From: Brachionus rotundiformis
Taxonomy: Eukaryota; Rotifera; Eurotatoria; Ploima; Brachionidae
Length of the DNA: 64,000 nt
NCBI GenBank assembly: GCA_016802295.1
Contig: JAESIW010000020.1
Span: 2,060,120 to 2,124,119, forward strand
Reading direction: 5' to 3'
Shown: piece after piece, positions 55,071 through 64,000 of the stretch
Layout of the letters: each line of letters begins with the position of its first letter
Position numbering within the stretch: position 1 is the first letter of the stretch
Program-made: the position numbers and the translations under genes
The notes under the pieces: model-generated
Database searches by the model: none
What the model saw: only the letters and a program-made list of their open reading frames with translations
What the model was told of the DNA's origin: nothing

Positions 55071-55826
55071 TCAAAAATTTGTCAACAGTTTTATATCGGA
55101 TAAAAATTGGGTTAATTTACAAATGGTAAAACTTGGTACATATCCATATTCATTTGTCACAACATTTTTCACATAACAAAAATCAGAATTTTCACTCAAA
55201 ATTAAAAGACGATCGGAAAAGTTAATGGATAATTCTTTTCCACATTTAGCTGTGTATGATACTCTACATACACAGATTTCAGAATCTATTTCTTCTATTT
55301 CCGGATCAGCATCTGATGATGGTAGGCTTATAGAGTTTTCAAAGTTAAATTGGTTAGCTGACTGAAAGTCATTTGATTCAAATCCAAATGATTCAATTTG
55401 CATTTGTGAAAATCGAGTTGAATTTTGTCTACATTCTGGTGATTGGTATAAAACATTTGAATAAGCAGAAGAGCTGTTGGATCCATAATCAGAAGTAGTG
55501 CTTTCTAATATGTCTGAACAAGATGAATTTGAATTAGAAATTGAAATTGTATCTGATAGATCAGGTGAAGCAATTAAGAATGGATACTTGGAAATGTTAA
55601 TTGTAGATTGATCACAGTCTTCAGTTGAATGATCATTGAACAAGTTGGCTCTTGCATTACTTTTTTTGAGTGTTTTTGGTAAAGAATTGATTTTGACCGG
55701 AGTTGTCATATCTACTTGAGTTATTGAGACATAAGTAGATTGAACTGATTGATCTTGGTGACCACATAAACCATTATTGAATCGTGATTTGGCTTTTTTG
55801 ATCAAGTTGGTAAATTGGATGGGCAT
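55071..55826 (-). CDS. SH3-domain protein of a three-copy family, copy C
   Basis: Single exon, 251 residues, intact. By eye it differs from copy A at about 17 positions, including several in the SH3 region (VCRV after EIC instead of EIY; VTNEYGYV instead of VTNQCGYV) and in the middle (DTISISNSNSS versus DRISISYSNSS). The length is exactly the same and there is no indel, which argues for continuing selection. Unlike copies A and B it has no nearby tRNA gene. Confidence 0.8.
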   Translation of the reverse strand: MPIQFTNLIKKAKSRFNNGLCGHQDQSVQSTYVSITQVDMTTPVKINSLPKTLKKSNARANLFNDHSTEDCDQSTINISKYPFLIASPDLSDTISISNSNSSCSDILESTTSDYGSNSSSAYSNVLYQSPECRQNSTRFSQMQIESFGFESNDFQSANQFNFENSISLPSSDADPEIEEIDSEICVCRVSYTAKCGKELSINFSDRLLILSENSDFCYVKNVVTNEYGYVPSFTICKLTQFLSDIKLLTNF

Positions 55827-56291
55827 TTTATTTATTTTATTCTTTTATTTATTAATTTATTGATGATCCAACAAAAAAATTCTTTAAATACTCATAACTA
55901 AAAACCTTATCTTAAAAAACTTCTATACTTCTTTGAAAGCATTCGTCCTATCAACTTCTTCTTTCGGTAAACTTTAAACATATTTTGCTTGGTTTTATTT
56001 ATCAATAAATAAATAAAGTAAGTAATTTATTTATTTTGATTCAATTTTACTTGAATCAACCGATTTCAAATTTGATTTTGTATCAATTAACCTACTAATT
56101 AAGTATTTTTTCACCTTTTCGGATATGATTCAATATCGGTGAAATTTTTGAGCTCTTTTTTTTAAGAATTTTATACAACTCAAATGAATAACTTTGTTTA
56201 TTCTAATATTTTAACTTGACAACCTATTAGAAGTTTCTTATAACTAATTTACAATATGCTTCATTTTTACATTAATAAAACCAAAATATTT
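55827..56291. other. Upstream region of SH3 copy C, diverged
   Basis: Mostly unlike the promoters of copies A and B, except for the two blocks described at 55931-55968. The rest is AT-rich with nothing recognised. Confidence 0.5.
55931..55968 (-). promoter_or_regulatory. Retained upstream motif pair of SH3 copy C
   Basis: CTTTCAAAG (minus strand, 55931-55939) and TTTACCGAAAGAAG (about 55955-55968) stand in the same order and at a similar distance from the ATG (about 105-140 bases) as in copies A and B. They survive although the surrounding DNA has changed. Confidence 0.5.
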
Positions 56292-56681
56292 TTACTTATT
56301 AATAGAAGATCTAGCAAGAAAAATAAATAATATTGTAAAGAAAATTACTGTAATTACGATAATAACCAAATATAACCAATTTAATTTTTGATTTTCAACA
56401 ATTAAGCTTTGTGATCTAACACTTGTCTTAAACTCGTTTGTTATGCTTGTTAAACTTGGTCGATTTGATATTCTCTCTTTTAAACTTTGTGAAATTCTTT
56501 TTGAAAATCCTTTCCAATTATTGTTTTGTGTTATCATATTAAGAGAATGGACTCTGTTATCTCTTCCCATTTTTGGAGATTCTAATTTTACAAATATTTG
56601 CCTTGGACCCTCAATTTCACGGGTTTTGATCTGAACATTCGAATCATTTTGCTTAATTACTTTAAATTTTTTATCAACCAT
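56292..56681 (-). CDS. Small tail-anchored membrane protein, orphan
   Basis: Single exon, 129 residues. The N-terminal 100 residues are basic and soluble (VKLESPKMGRDNRVHS, GFSKRISQSLKERISNRPSL). A strong hydrophobic helix at about 103-123 (YLVIIVITVIFFTILFIFLA) is followed by only six residues, the signature of a tail-anchored protein with a cytosolic domain. No SNARE, BCL2 or other known tail-anchored motif is evident. There is no signal peptide. Confidence 0.55.
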   Translation of the reverse strand: MVDKKFKVIKQNDSNVQIKTREIEGPRQIFVKLESPKMGRDNRVHSLNMITQNNNWKGFSKRISQSLKERISNRPSLTSITNEFKTSVRSQSLIVENQKLNWLYLVIIVITVIFFTILFIFLARSSINK

Positions 56682-57370
56682 TTCAAATTAAAATAAAACC
56701 AATTTAATTTTTTTTTGGATTTTACATTTTTACAAATTTTTATCTTGGAATAATACAGACTCGTTTGTCATCAAGCTTTTAATATTTTTTTTATCAGATT
56801 CAAATGGAGCTTTTTAGATTAGATAAGTAATAAGTAATATTTTAAAATGGAAAAAAGTTATTGATTTTGTTAAAAAATGTTTTTATAGTAAATAATCATT
56901 TATTTTTAAAACTAAAATATTCCCAATTTAAAGGAAGAAAAAAAAGACCAGATAAAAAATCGCTAATAGAAAATTTTAAAATAAAAATCTTTCAATTTAT
57001 TATTAAAGCTTAATCTAAAAAACGAATTTGTTAGCTTACAAATTAGATAATAAAAAATTAAAATAATTCTAAAAGATTTAAACTATTTAAATATTTTACA
57101 TGTGATAATCAAAGTTTTTTCACAAATTTTGAAGAAAATAAAAAATAGAACCTGTTTGTTAAATAAATTTTAAAAGCAAGATATGCATTAAGATAAGAAA
57201 CAATTTTTTTAATTTGAGAAGTTGTATGATGAACTCAGTGATGAACAGAAATAAAATATTTTTATTAAATTTACGAACTTATTAACTAAGGTTTTCTAAA
57301 AAATTAACATTAAAAAATCGATTTATTAATATATTTTAAATAAAACTTAGTATAAAAATTATTAATCTCT
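56682..57370. other. Intergenic, nothing recognised
   Basis: About 690 bases of very AT-rich DNA between two minus-strand genes. No coding signal is visible. Confidence 0.5.
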
Positions 57371-60300
57371 CTAATTTTGATACATCATTGACTTAGAAAG
57401 TCTTAGCTTTTCAATTTGATTTCTATAGTGATCATTAAAATCTAATCTGTACAAAACATTTCCAATTTTAGTTTCACCAAGACCATTGCTCATATCGTTT
57501 ATAATTTTCGCTAATAAATCTAACAATAGTTTTGAAAATTTCTCATCATAACTTTTTATGCTTGTCGCAAAAGCATCGTCACTAACCATTTTATTTAAAT
57601 CATCACTTATTTCTTGAAGAAGTTGTTTTCTCCTTTCCTGACTTTCTTTCAATGTCATTGACTTCCATTCCAATTGCGAAGTTTCTTCCTTATCTTTGAT
57701 ATTCTTGGTCACCCCCTGTACAAAAACTGAAAACATTATGCATTCCGACAGAATTTTTTGAATCAATAAGAATGAATCATTGGTAATTATGCAATCTCTC
57801 AGACAAGTGTCCAGAAATTTGGCATGATGCTCAATGACATTATCAATATTGGCTACTTCTTTCAAATTATTCTCAAATGTGCTCCAACTTGATTCAATCA
57901 CCTCAAAAGTCATGTAATTTAAGAAATTTTGAACAAAGTTAAGCATTCGCTGTCTAAGGGCACATGCTAAAGAATAATAAGGGTAACTGCGACCCAAACA
58001 CATCTCTCCGGATTTTGTACATAGCCAAACTCTATTAATCAACGTTAATAAAAAAATATTATATGACTTAAATTTACGTTAATAATTGTCTCTCTACATG
58101 TTTCATTAGAAATAAGTGTCGAAATAGTATTTGATATTTGAACAAAGTCTAAAATAGTTATTGTTTAATTTTCTAATAAATTTTTTAATTATTAACTTTA
58201 CTTTTTTGTTTATGATTAATGAAAGCGGCCATTTAATAGCATAGTCGAGTACAAATGCATCCAAACCTTTGAGAGTTTTACTTTTTTCCAAATCAGACTC
58301 AATGTCGGCTAAATATAAAATATTAAAAAACTTTAAAATTTCTTATTTTTGTTACAAAATGATTAAGTACAAACACAAAAGAAATTTCCCAATATTTTCA
58401 TTTATTTTAAATAATTAATAAAAAAAGCTCCACTCTAATTTTGGAACTGAACAACACCATTTAAAAATTTAAAAATAAAAGAAATTTAAATAAATGTTTT
58501 GGTTTTCATGCTTTTGAAAAATATAATTGAATCTAACTTCAGTAGATACTGAAAAGTATACAAGTAAAGTATTATAGTAAAAATACTTCTAGAATGCTTT
58601 ATGATCTTTTCAGCTTATCCATCATTCAAATCCTATTTGAATAAATTTGTAAATAAGGCAAACAAAGTGATATAAAAAACGGTCTTTTGGTTATTAATCT
58701 TTCCAAGAATCAGACAATTTGATGGACTTATCAAGTTCGATACCTTATCATTAAATTTAAGTCCTTTAAAAATTAAAAAAATTCCATTAATTTAATCAAA
58801 TTATCAAAAATAATTTTGAAACCGAATCCATAAATTTATCAATTAAAAAACATAATATTTGAAAACTCTGATGATTTTCTGCAATTAAGAAGCTAAATAA
58901 TTAAAAGATTCGATTAATTTTTATAGGAACCTAGTTAATCAAAATTAAGATTTGATGGGAATCTAATTTTAAATTTTCTATTAATTTTGCTTTTTTTTTC
59001 AAAACAATTTGAAACGAAAAATAATTTGATAACAAATCTATACACTTAAGAAAATTTAAAATAAAAAATAATCGTTTACGCTTCTTTAATAAACTGTTAT
59101 TCTAATATTAAACTAAAAGTCTCGAAAAAATTTTTTGTTGATTTTTTTAAACTTTTTCATATTTTTCATAATTTATTAACTAATTCAGATTTGTATCCTT
59201 GTTGGTTATTTTTATTTAAAATATAAAAATTCAAATAAAAATGGATCAAAAAAGGATATAATTAAATTTCATATATAAAAGTAAATAAGCTTTTTACAGA
59301 AATAAAAGAGGGATTCTTATGTAAAAACTAAATTTAACTTTTATAATAAATAATATAATAAAATAATAAATTTTAAATTATAAAATTCGAATATAATAAA
59401 CAAATATATTAAATTTACGAATTTATTGAATATTGCTTACCATTTTTATGCGCTATACCTTGAATTTTCATGACCATACTTTTTAGGTCAGAAAGTAAAA
59501 ATTTACATCTTAAATCGTCTTTGTAAGGATCAGAATTGGCGCTGGTAATTCTTAGAGAAACTTCAAGCAAAGACTCTATTTTGTTCAAACGAATTTCATT
59601 ATTCATTTTGTTCAATTCCTCTTCAGATATATCCATGAAATGTACCATAAAGTCGCTCTGATCTAACAGGAAATAATGTTTCAATGAACGCAAACGATCG
59701 ATTAGTTTATGGTCTTTAAGCAGAAGATTAAGCAAGATTTTACTTGAAAAATTATAAGCATTCTCAACAATTTGTTTATAAACTTCCTCTTTGATCGTAA
59801 AATGTATTTCTACTGGCTCTGGTAGATCAAATCGTTTCAAGTTGTTCATGGCCCTTTGTGCAGAATTTTCATAATTTGCAATCTCGTTGGAATTAACATC
59901 TTTACCAAGTATGGAACCAGTTTCAGAAATAGCATTTAAATATTTTCCTGTGAGGAGAATTTTTTCCGATATAGGAGCAAGAAATTTTGGAATATTCTGA
60001 GAGTTAATCGAGTATTTTTTCTCCCAAAATTTTTCATTAAAATCTTCTTTTAGCTTTTCTTTTGTTATGTCTTTGTCTTCGCTTATCATAAATTCATTAT
60101 ATGGATCATTTATTTGTCCCTTAAAAATCCAATCTTGCAGGATTTCAAAGTAAGGCCGAGATGTGGTTTGGGCCAAATAGAATATCAACTCTTGTAGTTT
60201 AGGATCACCTGAATAAGCTAGAACTTTTTCATACAAAATGTCAATCACCGCACTACCACAACAATCTCCCTATTGGAAAAAGAAATTATCTAAAAATAAA

Positions 60301-62958
60301 ATCAAAGTATCTTTGCTACCTTATTTATAACTTTAATTATAGAGGCTAAAATTTCCATAAATCCCATTATAGGATTAACATAGTACCACAATTTTTGAAG
60401 GGATAAATTTCCTTTTCGTTGCAAATTTTCTAGTTGGCAAATGAAAACCAAGTGGTTTTTTAGTAATTCTCTGATTGAGGCACACAATGCATGGTTGACT
60501 AGACCCCATTTGAAATCCGATTTTTCTTCAACAAAGCGAATAATCAAAGAATAGTGTGAACAAACTGGTAAAATTCTTTTGGCTAATTCGCGCATTGCAG
60601 GGTCTAATGATCTTTCTATGTGAAATGTTCGCTCGGCATGTTTGTCGCCAAGCGATGGAGTTTTTATGAATTTTCCTTCAAAACCCTTGATGAAAACTAT
60701 GTTTGTATTAAATATTCAATTTAAAAAAAAAAGATACACTCATGCAATTAAGCAGATCATCAACAATCATATCTTCTTGAACGCTTAGGGTCAGCTTATT
60801 AACTTCGCAATCTATTTCGAATTTTTCTGGATTGGAATAAAAGTCCCAACTTAAATTTGGTCGTTCATGCATCCAACTTGGATATTCAGGATATATTTGA
60901 AGCTTGGTTTCTTTTCGACGAGTTTTTGATTTTTCCGACAGAGCTAATTTAGATATTGAAGTCAAAGCTATTGGAGATAATGTAATAACTCCACTGGATG
61001 TTCCTTTCAAAACTTTGTCTTTCATCTTAATTATTTTAGTTAAATTTGAAGTTAATTAATTAAATATTCTTAATAGTTTATTTGTTGAAATAAAATTTTA
61101 TTTTAAATATGATTTTTAATTTAACTTTTAACCTATAAATTTTTTAAAACTATTTCAAATAATTCATGAAATTTTGATTCATTTTTTGATTAATTTTTTC
61201 CTTAAAATATATGCATTTTAAATTAAAAATGATCTCAGAATTTTAGTTACCAGAGTTTTAACCAAATAATAGAAACTTTAAAATGAAAAAATAAAATAAC
61301 ATCCTTTAAGTCATTAAAATATTCAACATAGTAAAATTGAGATCATAAGTGTGGTCAAATACTTAGCTAAGTATTATCCATTAGTTCTAAAATATGGTCG
61401 ATCTAAAGACTTCATAAATAAATACTGAATTTCATTTAAACTTGCCAATCCATTTATTTGATGCTAAATGGCCTGAAAAGTCATTTAATCCTGTATTTAC
61501 AACTCCACTGGGAAAAATTTATGATAGGCGTGTAGTTACCAGAAATAAGAAATCTTCTCGATTAAAAGAAATAATCATTGACTGAAAATTTTAGACTTAG
61601 AAAGTACTTAAATTATTTTGGTTACGCGGCCTAATCATTAATACATGCAAGTGATCCTTGTCACGACTAAGGTGTTGCTGGTAAATTGACTTGATCCTCA
61701 AAGTTGAAGCGATTAGGTTCAGAACATTCAGAATAAGCATAGAAAAGTGCTGCTTCAAGGATGCTTATGAAAATGTTCTTAAGTTAAAGTTCTTTTTGCC
61801 AAGCTAAAATTATCTATCCTCTTCAATTAACCCATAACCTGTTTACCATTCTGAGGACCATCATTGTAAAGATATTTGCATTGCTGTGAATAACATTTTG
61901 ATAAATTGTTCAACTCAATTTATCTAACTCTAATCTATTGACACTAGAAGCACCAGATAAGTCATTGGGATGAACATTTTTCCATCTTTAACTTCTTCTT
62001 TTAATTGTTTGTTATTTGATATTATAAAAATATGATTTCTACTCACTTCCTTTTTTAGTGGTATTTTATTTACAGTTTAAAAATAGACAAAATATAATCG
62101 GTGCTTCTAGGGTTAAAATTCAAAAGATAACATTTAATTAATTTAATCCTTAAGGTATTTTAGTTCTGAGGAAAATCTGAAACTAAATTTAATTAGAAAA
62201 ATTTAAAATACTCTTTAAAAGATAAAGATAATGTATTTTCCTTTACTTAACATGATAGATTAGGAATAAATAGCATAAAAAAAGTTTCTATTCTTAAATT
62301 TATTCCAGTAAAAAATTAATAAATTTTATTTAAGTTCAAAATTTTCTGACAAAGGAATTCGGAAAAGATCCTGCATATTTTTGTCTAAAAGATTGCTTAA
62401 CTAATGATAAAAGAGCCAGAAAAGTAAAAAAAAAGGTTTAGATACCTCTGCTAAGGCTGTAGACGAAAGTTTTGAGCTACTATTTCCGCTTGAAATTGAA
62501 TCTGGAACAATTGTGTTTTCGACTGCAGAAGTAAAATTATGCCTAGGCTCTAGTAATCTTTTGATTCCAGGTGTCTCGGTTTTTTCACTTAATTCGCTTA
62601 GAAAAAACACAAAAGCGTCCAAATCTCGTACATTCTTGCCTTTAAGTTCATTATATTTCTGAGTAAACTCACTCGGATTAGTGGAATTATTCGCCAATTT
62701 ATTCAAAGACTCATGCATAGGGTGCTAAATAAATTATTAATTTCATGATAAAAGATAATGACTATCTACCAAAACAGGATTAAATGGTGACCGGTCTTTT
62801 TCCAAATATGTCACTATTTTTAGAGCATCACTCTTTTTAAAACTAAAAAAAAACAATAACTAATTTTCCAAATTGATAAATTACCAACATGAATTTTACC
62901 CGATAATCTCAGCAAGTTTGTCCACCCTATTATGAAGCTGAAATTCATTACCAGACAT
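57371..62958 (-). CDS. TUBGCP2: Gamma-tubulin complex component 2
   Basis: Nine exons on the minus strand: 62900-62958, 62770-62842, 62446-62724, 60740-61025, 60320-60696, 59441-60269, 58202-58308, 58078-58148 and 57371-58031. All join in phase to give 913 residues (human GCP2 902). GCP2 pairs with GCP3 in the gamma-tubulin small complex that nucleates microtubules. Family blocks: QKYNELKGKNVRDLDAFVFF; YPSWMHERPNLSWDF; ILPVCSHYSLIIRFVEEKSD (grip1); SLQKLWYYVNPIMGFMEILA; YFEILQDWIFKGQINDPYNE; KYLNAISETG; YFLLDQSDFMVHFMD; YAIKWPLSLIIN; YQILFRHLFLMKHVERQ; ALRQRMLNFVQNFLNYMTFE (grip2). Two introns are large (1132 and 1420 bases), the rest 43-57. An unused-looking in-phase exon lies in the 1420-base intron. 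Confidence 0.93.
58309..59440 (-). other. GCP2 intron (1.13 kb)
   Basis: GTAAGC to TATTTAG on the minus strand. AT-rich. The segment around 58500-58750 is slightly less AT-rich, but nothing is recognised. Confidence 0.7.
61415..61583 (+). pseudogene. Orphan coding-like fragment inside GCP2 intron
   Basis: Open on the plus strand and ending in TGA: FHLNLPIHLFDAKWPEKSFN, then TTPLGKIYDRRVVTRNKKSS, then RLKEIIID. The composition looks protein-like, but there is no ATG and I recognise no family; a transposase remnant is possible. Confidence 0.3.
62326..62400 (-). other. Candidate alternative terminal exon of GCP2
   Basis: After an ...ATCATTAG acceptor it opens in phase 0 with exon 3: LSNLLDKNMQDLFRIPLSEN, then FELK, then stop. 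The stop overlaps an AATAAA. It resembles the human GCP2 segment ending in QQSLELK, but no GT donor follows. Using it would give a truncated ~160-residue N-terminal product. Confidence 0.4.
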
Positions 62959-63136
62959 ATTTCTTGTTTTGAAAAAATAAATGAATTTTAAATCTTTATT
63001 TATCTGTGATTTTTTAACTTTTTTATGCAAATTTGAAGTCTTGTTTTAAATTAGTCTTTAAAGTCTCTGAGTTAAAAAAAAACTAATTGATAAATATGCT
63101 TTTTTAAATGAAAAAAATTAATAAACTTTAAAAAAT

Positions 63137-64000
63137 ATGTCTAATACACTGTTAAATTACTTTAAAAAAGCGGACTCTAATCGCTCACCTGCACCAGTCA
63201 AAAAAGAAAAGACAACTAATTCGCCCAAGATTGAAAAAGAAAATGCAAGGCCTAATGATGAGCCAGAGAAAATGGAGACTGATTTATATGATGATGAAGT
63301 AGTGTCCAGACCAAAATCAAAATTGAATAATGAACCCAAAGATACGCCAAGAGTCAAGCGAAAAAGGCTGATGATTGCATCTGACTCGGACTCTGAACCT
63401 GAATCTAAATCAAAATCAAAAAAAAAGTTGGACTCATCGCCTGAATTTCAACCCAAATCTGAGTCCGATGGCGAAGATGATAGCTTTATTGTGGATGATG
63501 ATGAAGACGAACCTAAGCCTAAAAAAAAATCTTTATCTAACAAATCAGTCAATTCACCCAAGACTCCAAAGTCTCGTGCTCCTAAATCAAAACCTGAAAC
63601 GCCATCATCAACAACAAAACCAAGTTTAAGCAGCTTTGCTGCTTCTACTGAAAACGATGGTCCAATTGAAGGAAAATTTAAGCATTTCAGCTATGATTTT
63701 TTACAAGAAGATAAAATAAAGTAAATTAATTAATCAAAAGTTTTAATTTTATATTATATTTATTAATAAAGGGATTTAAATGGACGCTCCAAAACTGATC
63801 CAAACTACGATCCTCGAACTTTATTGGTACCGGAAAGCTTTAAAAAAACAATCACACCGGTAAAAATACAAAAATGTATTATTTATTTTAACAAGTATGT
63901 TTTTAGGGTCTGAGACAATGGTGGGACTTGAAGCAAAGAAATTTTGATGTTCTTCTGTTTTTTAAAGTTGGCAAATTTTATGAATTGTATCATATGGATG
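63137..64000 (+). CDS. MSH6: DNA mismatch repair protein MSH6, 5' part
   Basis: Exons 63137-63720, 63772-63859 and 63907 onward, running off the window at 64000. MSH6 partners MSH2 (MutS-alpha) to recognise mismatches. The first residues MSNTLLNYFKKA resemble a PCNA-interacting (PIP) box, with the usual Gln replaced. A disordered Lys/Ser/Glu-rich region follows; no PWWP domain is seen, as in most non-vertebrates. The MutS mismatch-binding domain then starts: FSYDFLQEDKIK, DPNYDPRTLLVPESFKK, LRQWWDLKQRNFDVLLFFKV and GKFYELYHMD. The latter contains the mismatch-wedging Phe-x-Glu (F-Y-E). It is divergent from GCP2, the two starts being 178 bases apart. Confidence 0.93.

Larger units (their letters stand above)
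61026..62445 (-). other. GCP2 intron (1.42 kb)
   Basis: Contains an in-phase candidate exon at 62326-62400 and, on the plus strand, a coding-like stretch at about 61415-61583. A less AT-rich tract at about 61600-62000 looks like decayed mobile DNA. The remainder is AT-rich. Confidence 0.65.

Noticed and set aside
1..64000. CRISPR arrays, bacterial operons, phage or virus genes
   Set aside because: No direct-repeat/spacer pattern, no Shine-Dalgarno-led gene runs and no viral proteins; spliced eukaryotic genes throughout.

Overview
This is an AT-rich stretch of a metazoan nuclear genome. Single-exon genes and genes with introns of about 40-60 bases (GT-AG) stand beside a few unusually large introns. 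The gene set (polyhomeotic, BBS12-like chaperonin, AP-3 beta, gamma-tubulin complex component 2, galactokinase 2, two 7TM receptors) points to a ciliated invertebrate animal. Compactness, base composition and lineage-specific 7TM receptors make a monogonont rotifer (Brachionus-like) my best guess; this is inference, not proof.

Layout. 0-11 kb: a retroelement 3' scrap, METTL25-like (+), aspartyl aminopeptidase (-), a class A GPCR (-), DHX33-type helicase (+). 11-12.7 kb: initiator tRNA-Met plus a single-exon SH3 gene (copy A). 12.9-21 kb: a secreted orphan (+), TBCA (-), a MITE, AP-3 beta (-), an orphan type I membrane protein (-). 21-29 kb: GALK2 (+), nine-exon prolidase (-), cytosolic 5'-nucleotidase III (-), then a repeat-rich gap with a second MITE. 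29-33.5 kb: BBS12-like gene (+), SH3 copy B with its own tRNA-iMet (-), ATG3 (-). 34-45 kb: a large-ectodomain 7TM receptor (-) and UTP18 (+), whose second intron is 5.8 kb and full of transposon debris. 45-48.6 kb: a markedly GC-richer island with an unassigned minus-strand coding patch and a polyhomeotic-like SAM gene (+). 50-54.6 kb: TIM21, a COA1/TIM21-like neighbour, RPB9 and mitochondrial AsnRS, all (+). 55-64 kb: SH3 copy C (-), a tail-anchored orphan (-), gamma-tubulin complex component 2 (-) and the 5' end of MSH6 (+).

Most genes are conserved housekeeping genes and do not form one pathway. Loose functional groupings are mitochondrial biogenesis (TIM21, COA1-like, NARS2), trafficking and autophagy (AP-3 beta, ATG3) and microtubule/cilium function (TBCA, GCP2, BBS12-like). 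The most unusual element is the triplicated 251-residue SH3 gene. Two copies lie in a ~1.4 kb inverted duplication that carries an identical initiator tRNA gene, and all three keep the same upstream sequence motifs. Exon structures were derived by reading splice sites and checking phase; each multi-exon model below closes in frame and gives a length near the family norm.
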